Below, one piece after another: positions 44,901 through 56,999 of a stretch of 64,000 bases of DNA (position 1 is its first letter; each line of letters opens with the position of its first letter). The notes beneath the pieces were generated by a model that did no database searches, was not told the origin of the DNA, and saw only the letters and a program-made list of their open reading frames with translations. Made by a program: the position numbers and the translations under genes. Source of the DNA: Phymatolithon calcareum (lineage: Eukaryota; Rhodophyta; Florideophyceae; Hapalidiales); the NCBI GenBank assembly GCA_977006965.1, contig OZ345362.1, forward strand, positions 1 through 64,000, in the 5' to 3' direction.

Positions 44901-45835
44901 GTAATGTAATGAACCATCGAAGCAACGACCGACTACAAATTTCTGGGAGTGCATTTCGACCAACGGCTAAGCTTCAAGAAACACTGCACAGAAATCTCCC
45001 GGAAAATGAAGGCTAAGACTAGCTTCATGCGTGCGCTGAGCGGAACGAGTTGGGGAGCGGACGAGGCCACAATGGAAGCATTCCGGAAGAGCTACTGCGA
45101 ACCGGTCGCCCTTTACGGTGCACACGCATATGCGGTGCATGGTTTTGAGACACATATTCGGCAAGTGGAGGTCTCTCGAAACGAAGCAGCTCGTGTTTCC
45201 CGTGGTTTTCTGAAGGCAACAAAAACTGGTAACTTACGTACACTGACCGGTATTCAAAACGTGAGGGAAATTGGCGAACAGGATGGGGCTCTGGTAATGG
45301 AAAATGCCCTTTGTATAGACCGGAGAGCACCGGTGGTACAATCAACAAGCGAGCGCACGAAACCGTCAAAACGGCAAACAGTGTCATGGTGCAACGCCAG
45401 CGCCGAGCTCCTGACATCCAAAGGAATTCCGGCATGGCCGCGAAGCAGTATTCACGGTCCAAACATGCTGGCAACGAAGGACCATACTTCAGAGCTCGAA
45501 GTGTACCTTCAAAGATATCGACTAACAGAAGAGGAGACTAGTGAGACTGAAAAGGCACTTGACAAAGTACTATTCTTCACAATCGTCTTTTATGACGACA
45601 TGGAATAGACCAAGACAAAATAGAACGGCGACGCTGAGATTCTGACGAATCTTTTCCCTCCACCTTCTCTGGAGGAAGGATTTTGCAGCTAGGGCTACGA
45701 CGATAGCAACCCGGGTTTTGCGGGGTTTAACAGTGTAACGGAGCTACCAAGGTAGTAGCATCTGAAACGCATCTCCCTTACAGTCTTATGAGTGTTTCTG
45801 AGGGCGTTTAATAAATTCAAAATTCAAAAAAAAAA
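44900..45835 (+). mobile_element. LINE fragment: reverse-transcriptase C-terminal part, A-rich tail
   Basis: YKFLGVHFDQRLSFKKHC is the conserved segment after the polymerase active site in non-LTR retrotransposons. The frame runs to 45608. A 3' UTR follows and ends in ATTCAAAATTCAAAAAAAAAA (45814-45835). It is a different family from the RNase H-type copies and the YADD plus zinc-finger copy. It is 5'-truncated near 44900. Confidence 0.8.
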
Positions 45836-47134
45836 GTATTTATGGTCCCATCCCGAAAGACCGCTCGGGGGGCCAACTGTCAATTCTTTACACGCTAATC
45901 TCCGCACAGGCAGACGAGGCGGAAAAACTGGAGACAGCGGGAAGGTTCATTGGGGAAATGAATGCGGAACACCCGGCGGACATAGAAATATAGACAGATG
46001 GCAGCGTTGGTGCAATACCGGAAACAGCTCTGCAGAGCCTAGCCGAAAACGAAAGAGTTTCTGTCCGATGGGACGAAGGATGGTACACCGCCAACATCAG
46101 GATGTTTGACCCCGCTCAACACAGAGGTCGTCCAGCCGTCCGGAAGTTTGAATCTCGACATCGGAAACAACAGGACATTCTGCTCACATACGACGATGGG
46201 GACGAACACGCGTATCAGACGTCCCGCACTGACTCCCAGATGCGAATTAACATCTGCGACGAGGACGGCGACACTCTCGGTATGTACAGAAGCATCCCCA
46301 GTCAAGTAGGTGGCACAGTTACCTTGATCTTACGCGGGGACAACGTATTGAAGGAAATTGGCATGAGCGCGGGAGCGATCGGTTCGTCCTTCGACGCCGA
46401 GGTATTCGCGGCGGTCCTAGCTTTCGAAGCCGTGCAACAATTGCAATTTGATGGCGGGCAACACATTCGGTGGTTCACCGACAGTAGGAGCTCTCTGGAT
46501 GCATTGGCCGGACAGCCTCGGATGTACGGCGAAATGAAAAGGAAGCTGTGGAAAGCCATGGAGGCATTGATGGAGAGCAACGTCACCATCGAGGCGATTT
46601 GGGTTCCAAGCCACTGTGGAATACCTGGAAACGAAAAAGCTGACGAACTTGCTCGTCGAGGCATTACGGACTCAGATATCGTGACGCATCAAGGCGTACC
46701 CTTGACAATGGAAGCCGCGCGGTCCATAATTAAACCGCGCAATTCGATGAAACCAAGAAGTGTACAGTTTCTACCCCCAGAACTTCGCATTAGTCACAGA
46801 CGTGCTGAAGTCATCCTAAATCAACTGTCCGCAGAATGCTGCTCGCTGGTAGCAGCTTTTCACCGGAAGGACGATTGCTCGGCGGAATATCACCCCATGT
46901 GCAAGGCCTGCCCAGGTAGAACCAAGGAAACTGTTGATCACTTAATTCTTCGATGCAGTGGGCGTGCTTTATCAAGACGGCAGACTATTGGTAGAGTAGG
47001 CCCTATAACGGTAGAAGAATTATGTAGGGAGAAACCGCTTGAAGTACTCAAATTCGTGAACAATGAAGGGTTGCTTGGCAACCCCAGATGTTAACTCTAG
47101 TTAGCGTCTTCTGCAGTAAAGAAAGAAAGAAAGA
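45836..47134 (+). mobile_element. LINE fragment with RNase H domain
   Basis: Starts immediately after the previous element's A-tail. The RNase H domain is readable: a TDGSVGA start (after a TAG replacing an expected Tyr), FDAEVFAAVLAFEAVQ, WFTDSRSSLDAL and IWVPSHCGIPGNEKADEL, which carry the catalytic acidic and His residues. A CX2C...H...C finger follows (MCKACPG ... VDHLILRC). A frame of about 330 codons is open from 46102 to 47094. The 3' end is GAAAGAAAGAAAG. Same family as the pieces at 4.5 and 32.6-34.3 kb. Confidence 0.85.
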
Positions 47135-47232
47135 ATGTAATGAAAACTTTGAGTGGGAAAGAGCGCTGACATTGTGCTAACGTGGCCACCGAATTGTAAA
47201 TCGAGTGCGCAATTCAAGAAAGACAGTTGTAT

Positions 47233-48290
47233 GTTTTTTAATCCATGTTTATTTAAAAGCCTCACAGACTTCCGAAGATATGGCCAATGCGTCGTTTGAT
47301 GCTTCCTACCTTTTTGCAGCTCACGATACGCTCACGAGAAGGGCGGACGGGAAATCTTAGGATCCAAGGGAATCTTACCTCATTCCTCTACGGGATTGTT
47401 TAGGCTTGGTCTCAATCGCATTTCGCCTTGCGTTCTGCGAATCCATATTGGCCTTATTCGTTCACCATGCGTTCTATGAGTGTCTTGCTAAATATTAAAA
47501 GCTCATCTAACGCCTTTTTTGCTTCCAGTCTTTTTTCTCCTTCGTGGTCGTACCCTGCTAGCGTGCGTTCAAGGGTCTCCATATGCTCTCTAGCTCTGCT
47601 GCCGAATTCTTCAGCACTACTTGTTGTTCGCATCTTTATGAATCTGCTACAGGCATTATGCAGCGAACGGTGCCTGTTCTTCACATTGCGGAACTTGAAG
47701 ATTGCTGGCAATTCTCTTGTCTTGTCTTATCAAATCATCCTTTCTGCTCGATTCAAGGCGGTCTACTTCCATTGCCAGAAATTTGGATCCAAGTTTTTGC
47801 GATAATTGGTTTGTTTGGATATGTATTACAGCTTCACCAAACTGCTCCCTGGTCTCCATCGCGACGATTCTTTCCTCGTGTACTGTTATTCATGATTGCT
47901 TCTGCTTTCAGGCGCTTCATTTTATACATACGTTCTTTTGCCTTGTCCTTCTCAGCATTTTGAAGTTCAAAGTTTTGTCTCCGATGTTGTGCAGTTTGGA
48001 TCCGGCACAGAAGACGGAGCCTATCCGTCCTTCCTCGGGCCTGTGGTCCGAACACGTGATTGAAGAATGTTAGTTCTACTCCCTTGACGGCCTTTTGTAC
48101 GTCTTCTGTCCAGGGCGTTGAGTGCATTGGGTACTCCCAGCGTGGCAGTACTAGCACCTTGTATATTCGTATATACTTCTGAATATTTAGCCTTTTCTTG
48201 AATACTCCCAGTGTACGCAACTCATACACGACTGTCCTTGCTTTCTTTACTCGTTGCAAACGAAAGCCGTCGCCCGGTCGGCCAGGGACT
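47233..48290 (-). mobile_element. LINE fragment: reverse-transcriptase C-terminal part with shared 3' tail
   Basis: On the minus strand, PRWEYPMHSTPWTEDVQK and FFNHVFGPQARGRTDRLRLL are the LINE segment seen in three other copies. Charged tail frames and a frame change follow. The final 110 bp carry the common tail, ending in GCTTTTAAATAAACATGGAT plus AAAAAA (47233 side). 5'-truncated near 48290. Confidence 0.75.
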
Positions 48291-48299
48291 GCTGCAATG

Positions 48300-50860
48300 C
48301 GTCAGAACGAAGCCAGAACCAATCTTTGGCGGCATACAAGGCCTAGGAGTTGTCCACAATCCACCTCGCTAACGATATATAAAGTGGATGTCACTTTGGC
48401 CCTCGAAGCTCCGCAAGTCCCACTAGGGGAAAAGCACAATGAAGGAATGTGGTTTTGCCAAAGGCACACAGAATGTACAGGTACACATGACAATCACTGC
48501 TCATAAGGCGCTATAAAAAGTAGCGGAGGAGGCATCTGCGCTTTGTTCTTCAACATGATGATCATGATAAGTAAAATTGCATGTGTCTATGAAGGCATCG
48601 TGCAAGCATCAGGTCACTACGACAGCATGCACTGCCAACAGCGGCAACGGCATGCAATTTGGATAAATTGCACAGTGCGCGTGATTCCGATTGCCACAGA
48701 GTGCATGGAAGCTGGAGCTCAGGACCACGAGTCGGCATGCAGCCAAAGAAAAAACGTCAGTAAAAAAGACTAAGGATGAGATAAATGAATGAGAGCTACC
48801 TTTCCATCTGACTTGCTCGACGGGTACAATGTGACAAAAGAGAAAAAGAGCATTTCATAGGCAAGTCATTCTCCCGCTTGCTAGTCGATCTCGTTCAAGC
48901 GATTGGCAAGCCTCGTCACGTCCACATTCACGGAATATAAAGCTAATCGTCCTTAATCAAGACGTTGCCAAAATAATTCCCCGGAACGCCATTCTGGAAG
49001 CGTAGGAACACTCTGTGTCTACCATCGCAAACCCAGCACGCAGGTCGCAACATTAGTAGGGTCTCCCGCAGTCACGCAAAGAGTGAAATAGTGCATCTCC
49101 GTTTTGTCCTCTCACTTTCTGACATATCGCCACATTGCTCTGCACAAAAGCACAAACACACTGAAGCACGACATCAGCTTCCAAATTTCATGCCAGGGAT
49201 GCCGTTTCATCGCAAGAGGTATTGGAGGAAAACCGGTGCTGAGTGAATTAATGAATGTGGAGCCAAATGTGTTTCATGACATCTCATCGTTGCGCAAACA
49301 ATTCCCAACACCATCGCGAACTTTTGGCCTGCCCGATCAGGTCTTATGACGGGGCTGGTGATTGAAGTAAACATGTCAACAATAGGTGCTGGTGCGCGTG
49401 TATTAGGAATTTGGGATTACATGATTTCACGGCACCTTGTAAAGGCTCTCACATCCTTCCTTTCTGCTTGATAGTTTTTAGGCATAAATCGTATTATCTT
49501 CTGACAGAGGGACTTAGTTTGTCTAAAAACGACACTGTTTCTTTCAAAATTGAAGAGGAACACCACAACTTTCAACAACCACTTCCAACAAGCTGAGCAA
49601 TGGACCACAACATGAAATTGATCGAAAGCAATTTCAGAATGCGAACCGTATGGAATACAAGCACCAAACAAGTGACAACACCCGCGATCACCGTAATTAG
49701 AAAAAAATGCAATCCCGTGTGTAACACTGACAAGGTTCATAATCCAAGTTGAAAAGCATGCATGGATTATAGACGTCGGTGACCACGTTGACAAAGTAGA
49801 GATGAAAATAATGTGGCCTAGACTTACTTCTACACTTTAGTTTACAAACACAAATTTCCGACACGCTATGGCTGCGGTTGCGCGCGGCCTCTTTCGAGGA
49901 GAACGACGAGGTCGAGTGCGGACGCGATTAGGTTTTTGCAAATTACCGTGATAAACGGTGTCGTCGACTCGGTGGTAGTTTTGTTGAATGCAGTGTGCGA
50001 TTCGAAGTGGTCCGCAATCAGGTCCATGCTGAGCTCTGTGGTTCGGCTTCTAAGTGGTAGGAAGTGGCTGTTGAGGGCTGTGGTTTACTTGTTGGTGTCC
50101 TGCGGAAATCTTCCACCAGAAACGAAATGGTGGACTTTTTGTAGGAAAATCGAGTCCACGGACCGCGACATCATTCGACTAGTGCTTCATAACTTTCAAA
50201 ACTAGCCAGTGGCGATGGTGAGAGCCTTTTCAATGTGCCGTGAAATCCCTTCAGATCAAATTCGCACTGAAAAGGCGCAAGCGCTTTACCACTGCACTGT
50301 TTACATCAGTCAACAGTGCCCACAAATGCTCTGATAGGACAAGATAGAAGTTTACGATGCGCCTCGAAACTTGTGGAGCGTTTGTGAGATGCCATGTAAG
50401 CGATTTGGCTCTAAATTCAGGTGGCTTTGCTCGGTGGCGACTTCCTCTGCTAATTTTTGCGAATATGGCGTTGGCGAGAGTACAAGATACTAGACACGAA
50501 ATATGAAAGACGACCCCGTGCGTGATGGTGCAGTGGTCTCGACCAAGAGACGTGTAGTGATATCACTCGAAATGATTGCACAGAGTAGGGAAATATCGAA
50601 CAGTGCACTTTAAGAACAAGACAGTGTTTACTATCGTAGTGTAAACTTTTGTCTTGAACTCCTCAAGCGCCTTCCCCTTCAAACTCAGAACAGACCTCTA
50701 ATATGTACGCACCGAACCAAATATTTCTTGATCGATCCCGCCGAGTCACTTCTCCCTCATCGCGTATCTTGAGAGTGAAAAACGCAGGCTTATCACACAA
50801 CTCATCCAAAAAACAGTGGTTTCCTCACCTCATCCAAATCATCCACATAAAAAGGGTGCT
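48300..50860. other. No known gene; contains an inverted duplication
   Basis: Two related segments face each other. The minus strand of 49480-49720 and the plus strand of 49936-50205 both encode a stretch with the pattern KWLL.VV.LL..., ending DIIRLVLHNFQ / KIIRFMPKNYQ. The protein family is not recognised. The remaining small frames show no domains. Confidence 0.5.
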
Positions 50861-50863
50861 GTC

Positions 50864-51811
50864 TCAACCGTGATACTCCATCATCGCCGACCGCAAAGCT
50901 TCCGCGCGGCGCGACAAAGAACATGCTGTACCTATTCGTCGCCATAGCGCTCTCTCAGAAATGGCGATCATTCCACACCCCACTCGCATATATATGCTCA
51001 TCCGTCGCCCAGAGAATGAAAAAACCGCCAAAAGCCGCCGCACACGCGCATAAAGTACGAGAATCTCCACAAACTCGCGATGCCAAATGAACCATCCAGA
51101 GCTCTTCGCCGTCGTGAACCATATATAACAAAGCATTGGGTTGCGCAACATGAGCGACTCATTCATCTCAGTCGCAGTATCTTCCTCCGCATTTCGTACG
51201 TTCCACACGCGCAGACGCCAGCACGGAATCGAAAAACATTCTTCCAACTCTGTTCATCTGCACTTGTCCGTTCAACGAAGGAGAGGCGATGTTTCTGCAC
51301 GGAGTGGTCGCCAAGAAGCTGGCGCATGAGCGTAGGTCGTGCGTTGAGATAGTCGGCGCCGGAGAGATTGACGAAATAGCCGAATCACATGCCGGACGCT
51401 AACAGATAAGCAGCACCGAAAAGATTGTTGTATGCGAGTGCCAAGCCGCGATAGGTTTCAAACTCGCGCGGCACAACGTATATGCGCGATCGTCGACAGC
51501 GTGCGTTTGTCCGTTCTGAACGAGCTTCTGACAGCGTGCGTGAGACAACGTCATCCTCTACGGACAGGTCGAAATGCACCGCGAAGACGTTGCGCGTGTT
51601 GAGGTCGCATACGGCACGTAGAAGACGGGGGATTAATGACGTATCGCGTGCTTGCCTTGACGAAGTACGCGACTACGACGTCGCGAGCGCGCAGGTGGGC
51701 ACGAAGGTCGAACAGGATGAAGGCAGAGATGACGACGGGAGATACGGTGCGGCACTGTAGCGTGCTGTGGCAGCGGTTACGGGGACGAAACGAAGCGCGA
51801 AGCGGCAGCAT
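50864..51811 (-). pseudogene. GT14 (core-2/I-branching) glycosyltransferase relic
   Basis: Minus-strand segments in order: VVAYFVKASTRYVIN; after a one-base shift in a C-run near 51630, RLLRAVCDLNTRNVFAVHFD; YVVPREFETYRGLALAYNNL; an in-frame TGA; FGYFVNLSGADYLNARP; RQLLGDHS; then, in another frame, SSGWFIWHREFVEILV. The FxNLSGxDYP-like block and the W...REFVE block are hallmarks of CAZy family GT14 (Pfam Branch), Golgi enzymes that add branching N-acetylglucosamine or xylose. The proline after SGADY is replaced by L, and at least three lesions are present. The closing part (SRRAEALRSAMMEYHG) reaches a stop at 50864. Confidence 0.6.
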
Positions 51812-51889
51812 CGCGTGTTAAGCTGCCGTAATCGGCATCGCCGCGGATAAGCCTGCACGCAGGACGCGGAGCGCTACAATTAGTATTGT

Positions 51890-52000
51890 GGTCCATTCTG
51901 TTCGTTGGCCGGGTGCGAACGAAGGTGCGGGAATGTCTGGAAGTTAGATGCCCGGGCTGTAAATTAATCTCCTTGCAATTCTTCTGCGACTGGAGCATAC
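51890..52000. repeat. Second member of a dispersed repeat
   Basis: Related to 39094-39290 but lacking an internal piece of about 80 bp. No terminal repeats or coding function recognised. Confidence 0.6.
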
Positions 52001-52814
52001 ATATGTGGGGAGATGCGGTGTCGGGACCTCATGTACAGTCAATCCTCGATGACTGCATCCTCTTTAAGAGTATATCCTCGGTTTTTAGAAATTGGCGTGC
52101 GTCCACGAATAAAGTTTAGTCCAAAATGTATCGAAATTTTAAGATATTCAGAATACTCACTTAGTAGAATATCCTGACTGCCGAGGCACGGCGCCTACCT
52201 TAAAAATATATAAAATATTGAGTACATGCCACGGCGCATATTCTACACGTGACCACTTATCCGCAGCGTGTTGTAAGTAATATCAGATTATATCTTAGAG
52301 AGGGCCAACTTTCTGATTTTCTTTCTTTTTGCTCCGGTGTGCAATCTTACAAATAATGAAAATTTAGGAAAAAAAACTGCGTCCAAAAAAAAACATTTGC
52401 GCACTTCACACTCTTCCACTCCTCTTCTGCCAAGTGGGGCTCCTCTTAAGGATTCTTCATTTGAAAGGGTTCTTGAAGGGGGCCGCATGGTCAGGTAATT
52501 CCGGACATCAGAGGAAAATAAGCAGAAATCTTCCAAATGGAAGATCTTTCTTGGGTCCTTGCTTGCTTGTAATGTAGATGCTGGGGACAGTAGACCCTCA
52601 TCAAAAGTACTGTCTGGCGTCGAAGGTCTGCGCGAAGTGAGACTTTGCACCACACCACGTGGCGAAAGCAAAGACTCCCTGGATTGCAATTGTGGCCATT
52701 TCATCCAAATTAAACATTACAAACAGAATGCGTTTCGATAACTTATTTGTAACGCACATGTGGACGTAGAAGGACACGCACAGAAACTTAAATAGGAAGT
52801 GCACGATGTTACAA
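52001..52814. other. No gene recognised
   Basis: AT-rich, with a 138-codon minus-strand frame (52704-52288) lacking recognisable domains. Confidence 0.4.
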
Positions 52815-54010
52815 ACTAAGGGAAGGGCTCACTCTTGAACTCTATGAGAATATTGGCTCTGCACATGCCTTCTGAAAATATCAATGCCTTTTCGTCCATG
52901 CACACTACGTCATTGCCGACTGCCAGCGACGAAGAAACGACGGTAGCATTCTCAACAAAGACAAACGTGCAATAGTTAGCAGTAACGGCGGTACATTGTG
53001 TACTTGAATCTCGCCTGAAGCAGTAGAAAGACGCACTAAATCCATTAGGAAAGAAGAATATGTTCATAGTGGGGCAATGCATTGAAAAAGAAAACAAAAT
53101 TTCGTTCCTTCCGTGCCACAACATATACCCGTGAGGCAAAAGATTCAGCCTACGCCATTGTCATCGGTTGCTAGAAATGGAAGCGTACCATGAGTTAAAA
53201 TCAAGTTCATTAATTCTCTTGAGGTAGAAAGAAACCTTCTTTCTTCGGTAGTGCGATGCCTGCTGAAATCGTCAATGGCTTTCCGTCAATGCATACAGCG
53301 TCAATGACAATTGCGAATGACGAAGCCACAACGGCAGCATTGCCAACAAAGAAAAACTTTGAAATTGTTTTCTGAAAGGACCGCACATTGCACCTTTGAA
53401 TCGCGTCTGAAGAAGTAGAAAGAAGCTCAAAACTCTTTAGGAAAGTTGGAAAAGTACATAGTGAAGTATTGCTTTGAAAACGAAATGTTAATTTCGTTCA
53501 TGCCCGGCCACATCATATAAACGTAAAACACAGGAGTCAGCGTACAGCATTATCATCGGAAACGAACCATGATTTAGCATCTCATAGCGTTACCAACAAA
53601 GAAAAACGTTCAATATTTAGCTGAAGCAGCCGTACTTTGTACTTTTAAATCTAGCCCGACGCAGTAGAAAGACGCACAAAAATCGTTAGGAAAGAAGAAG
53701 ATGATCATAGTGTTGCAATGAGATGAGCAGAATATGTCCATAGTGGGGCAGTGCGTTAAAATATTTCGTTCCTGCCGTGCCACAAAATATACCCGAGGGG
53801 CCAAAGATTCAGCGTGCACCATTGTCATCTGCTGCAAGAAATGAAAGTGATCCATGCGGTAGTGTCACATTCAAAAATTATCCTGACTTAAAAACCAGAA
53901 CTCTTTTGCCGGTAGTGCGATGCCTGTTCAATGCCTTCTAGTCCATGCAAACTACGTCAATAGCAATTTCCAATGAACAAGACACAACAGCAGCATTACC
54001 AAGAACGAAA
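52815..54010. repeat. About 390-bp satellite, first block
   Basis: Recurring landmarks are CCATGCACACTACGTCAATG, CAGTAGAAAGACGCA, AAGATGTTCATAGTGGGGCAAT and GTGCCACAACATATACCCG. Anchor positions near 52895, 53290 and 53938 give spacings close to 390 bp or a rearranged multiple. Units are roughly 75-85 percent alike by eye. Minus-strand frames of up to 107 codons are open in several units. Confidence 0.85.
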
Positions 54011-54290
54011 AACGGGAATTGTTTTGCTCGCCTCCCGTCAAAGTAAGGAAGGCTCTCTTGATGTAGAAACGGTGCGAGGCTCATTGTACATTTCCAAATA
54101 CATCGAGGAATCCCGCAAAACCTTCTAAGACTACTGCACCGTGACCATGTTTCCATCAGCATCGAAAAGAGGTATTTCGAATTACGTCGACCGGAGAGAG
54201 ACCGAGACTGACCTGTCCGCGCCATTTAAACGTGCCAGATTTCTGATTATCGACACTATCGCAAATATTAGTCATAGTTTCCGGCGCAGT
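54010..54290 (+). other. Unidentified coding-like fragment in the satellite, copy A
   Basis: The plus strand reads TGIVLLASRQSKEGSLDVET, YISKYIEESRK and, after one stop, KRGISNYVD and PFKRARF. The second copy at 56705-56990 keeps the same frame with mostly conservative changes. The family is not recognised. Codon-level conservation suggests descent from a real exon. Confidence 0.45.
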
Positions 54291-54880
54291 GTTCCCAACT
54301 TTCATTCAAAATTTTAACTCCCACGCAAAGAGTAGAATGGCCGTGGATCATCTTCAGGAAGAGAAAAGAAGAACTCCTGTCCGTGACTAGTTAATCGAGA
54401 GGAAATGGAACCTCGTAAGACAAAGAATGAATGTAGTTTTGATTCGAGGTACAGTGCAACAGCTTTAAATTTCTTGTGCTTTGTTTAGCTGACAAGTGAT
54501 GCACCGCCACCTATGACACTTGCGCTCGTCCTAAACTGGCAGATTGTATATATGCTTGTGCGATGGGTATGGCCGTTAACACTGATCCTATTACACGTCA
54601 GATTAATAAGCAAGATATCGGGCACGAACGAGTTGCAGCCCCAAATGCTGTACAAATTTCACAACATCAGCTGTATCAGAACAATGGAGTTGCAGAATCT
54701 CAGAATCTGATAGAGGCCCCATAAAAATAAATGAAGCCAAGAGTCAGCGGACGCAAATATCATGGATCGTTCGAAATGGCAACACATCAACAAATGCATT
54801 CTCACCTTCACACTTGCCTCACTCAATGAAGCGATGCTGACTCTGAAATACCATTATTAATACTGTCCCAATGAGTTCCC
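54291..54880. other. Non-satellite insert, nothing recognised
   Basis: Unique sequence between satellite blocks; only a 65-codon frame without domain character. Confidence 0.4.
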
Positions 54881-56700
54881 AAAGAAACGTAAATTTCGTT
54901 CATGTCACGCCACAATATATACCCGTTAGGCAAAAGAGTCAGCGTACGCCATTGTCATCAGTTGCAAGATAGGAAAACGAACAATGAGTAAATATCTCGA
55001 GATAAAGACAAGACTCCTTCCCGGTAGTACGGTACCTTCAGAAAGTATCGATGCCTTCTAGTCCATGCACACTACGTCAATGACGACTGCCAACAACGAA
55101 GACACAACGGCAGCGTTATCGAAAAAGAAAATCGTGCAATTAGATGAGACGGCCGTACATTGTACTTTTGAATCTCCCCTGACGCAGTAAAAAGACGCAA
55201 AAATCGGTAGGAAAGAGGAACATGATCACAGTGTCGCAACGGGATGAGCAGAAGATGCTCATAGTCGGGCAATGCGTTGAAAAGGAAGAGAAATGTTGTT
55301 CCTGCCGTGCCACAACATATAAACATGAGGCAAAACGTCAGCGTATGCCATTGTCATCAGTGGTTAGATATGACAGCGTACCATGAGTTAGAATCCCATT
55401 CAGTAAGTCTCTTGAGATAGAAGGAGAATGTTGTCCTCCGGTACTGGGATGCCTGCTGAAAACGGCAATGCTTTTTCGTCCATGCACATTACGTCAATGA
55501 CGAGTGCCAACGACGAGGAATGGCAGCGTTGCAAACAAAGACAAACATGCAATACTTAGTTGAAACGGCCGCATATTGAACCTCTGAATCATGTCTGAAG
55601 CTGGAGAAAGAAGCTCAAAACCCGTTGGGAAAGCAGAAGATGTTCATAGTGGAGCGATGCGTTCTCAACGAAACGAAAAATTTGTTCCTGCTCCGCCACA
55701 AAATATATACGTGATGCAAAAGAGTCCGCGTACGCCATTGTCATCACTTGCAAGAAAAGAAGACGAACCATGAGGTAGTATCTCAATCAGTAATTATCGC
55801 GAGAAAAAGACTAAACTCCTTCCCCTGTCGTGCAATGCCTTCTGAAAATATCAATGCCTTTCCGTCCATGCACACTACATCAATGAAAATTGCAGACGAC
55901 GAGGAAACAGCGGCAGCATTACCAAGAAAGAAAAACCTTGAAGCAGTTTGCTGAAACGGCCACACATTGTACCTTTGAATCACGTCTGAAGTACTAGAAA
56001 GAAGCTCAAATCTTGTTCGGAAAGCAGAAGAAATTAATTGTGGAGAATTGCTTTGAAAACGAAATGTTAAATTCGTTCGTTCCAGGCCACAATATTTACA
56101 CAAAAAAACAGATGAGTCAGCATACGGCATTATCATCGGTTGCAAGAAATGAAAACGAACCATCACTTATCATCCCATTCAGTAATTATCCGGAGATAAA
56201 GACAAGACTCCTTCCCGGTAGTACGGTACCTTCAGAAAATATCGATGCCTTCTAGTCCGTGCACACAACGTCAATGACGACTGCCAACAATGAAGACACA
56301 ACGACAGCGTTATCGAAAAAGAAAATCGTGCAATTAGATGAGACGGCCGTACATTGTACTTTTGAATCTCCCCTGCCGCAGTAGAAAGACGTAAAGATTC
56401 GATAAGAAAGACAAAAACGATCGTAGTGGGGCAATTCGTTGAAAAAAAGTAAATTTCGTTCCTGAGGTGCAATAACATATACCCGAGGAGCCAAAGATTC
56501 AGCGTGCACCATTGTCATCCGTTGCTAGAAACGACAGTGATCCATGCGGTAGTGTCACATTCAAAAATTATCCTGACTTAAAAACCAGAACTCTTTTGCC
56601 GGTAGTGCGATGCCTGTTCAATGCCTTCTAGTCCATGCAAACTACGTCAATAGCAATTTCCAATGAACAAGACACAACAGCAGCATTACCAAGAACGAAA
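54880..56700. repeat. About 390-bp satellite, second block
   Basis: The same landmarks as the first block recur at about 55067, 55478, 55865, 56255 and 56635, giving spacings of 411, 387, 390 and 380 bp. The unit length is close to 130 codons, and one unit (56166-55783, minus) is open for 127 codons. Confidence 0.9.
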
Positions 56701-56704
56701 AACG

Positions 56705-56990
56705 GGAATTGTTTTGTTCGCCTCCCGTCAAAGTAAGGAAGGCTCTCTTGATGTAGAAACGGTGCGAGGCTCATTGTACATTTCCAAATACATCGAGGAA
56801 TCCCGCAAAATCATCCAAGACTGCTGCACCGTGACCATGTATCCGTACGCATCGTAAAGAGGTATTCCGAATTACATCGACCCGAGAGAGGCCGAGACTG
56901 ACTTGTCCAAGCCATTTAAACGTGCCAGATTTCCGATTATCGACACCATCGGAAATATTAGTCTTAGCTTCCCGCGCAGTGTAATGACAG
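56705..56990 (+). other. Unidentified coding-like fragment in the satellite, copy B
   Basis: Near-identical to 54010-54290 and part of a longer duplication (about 53786-54270 against 56477-56970). The frame reads TGIVLFASRQSKEGSLDVET, IIQDCCTVTMYPYAS, a stop, RGIPNYIDPREAETDLSKP and ARFPIIDTIGNISLSFP. No match to a known family from memory. Confidence 0.45.
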
Positions 56991-56999
56991 AGAGATGAA

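Noticed and set aside
9100-51400. Many in-frame stops in otherwise readable genes are TGA, suggesting UGA recoding
   Set aside because: TspO, the MULE fragment and NLR copy 2 end naturally with TGA, and other relics carry in-frame TAA or TAG (27962, 43338, near 43430, LINE copies). Ordinary decay or assembly error explains it better.
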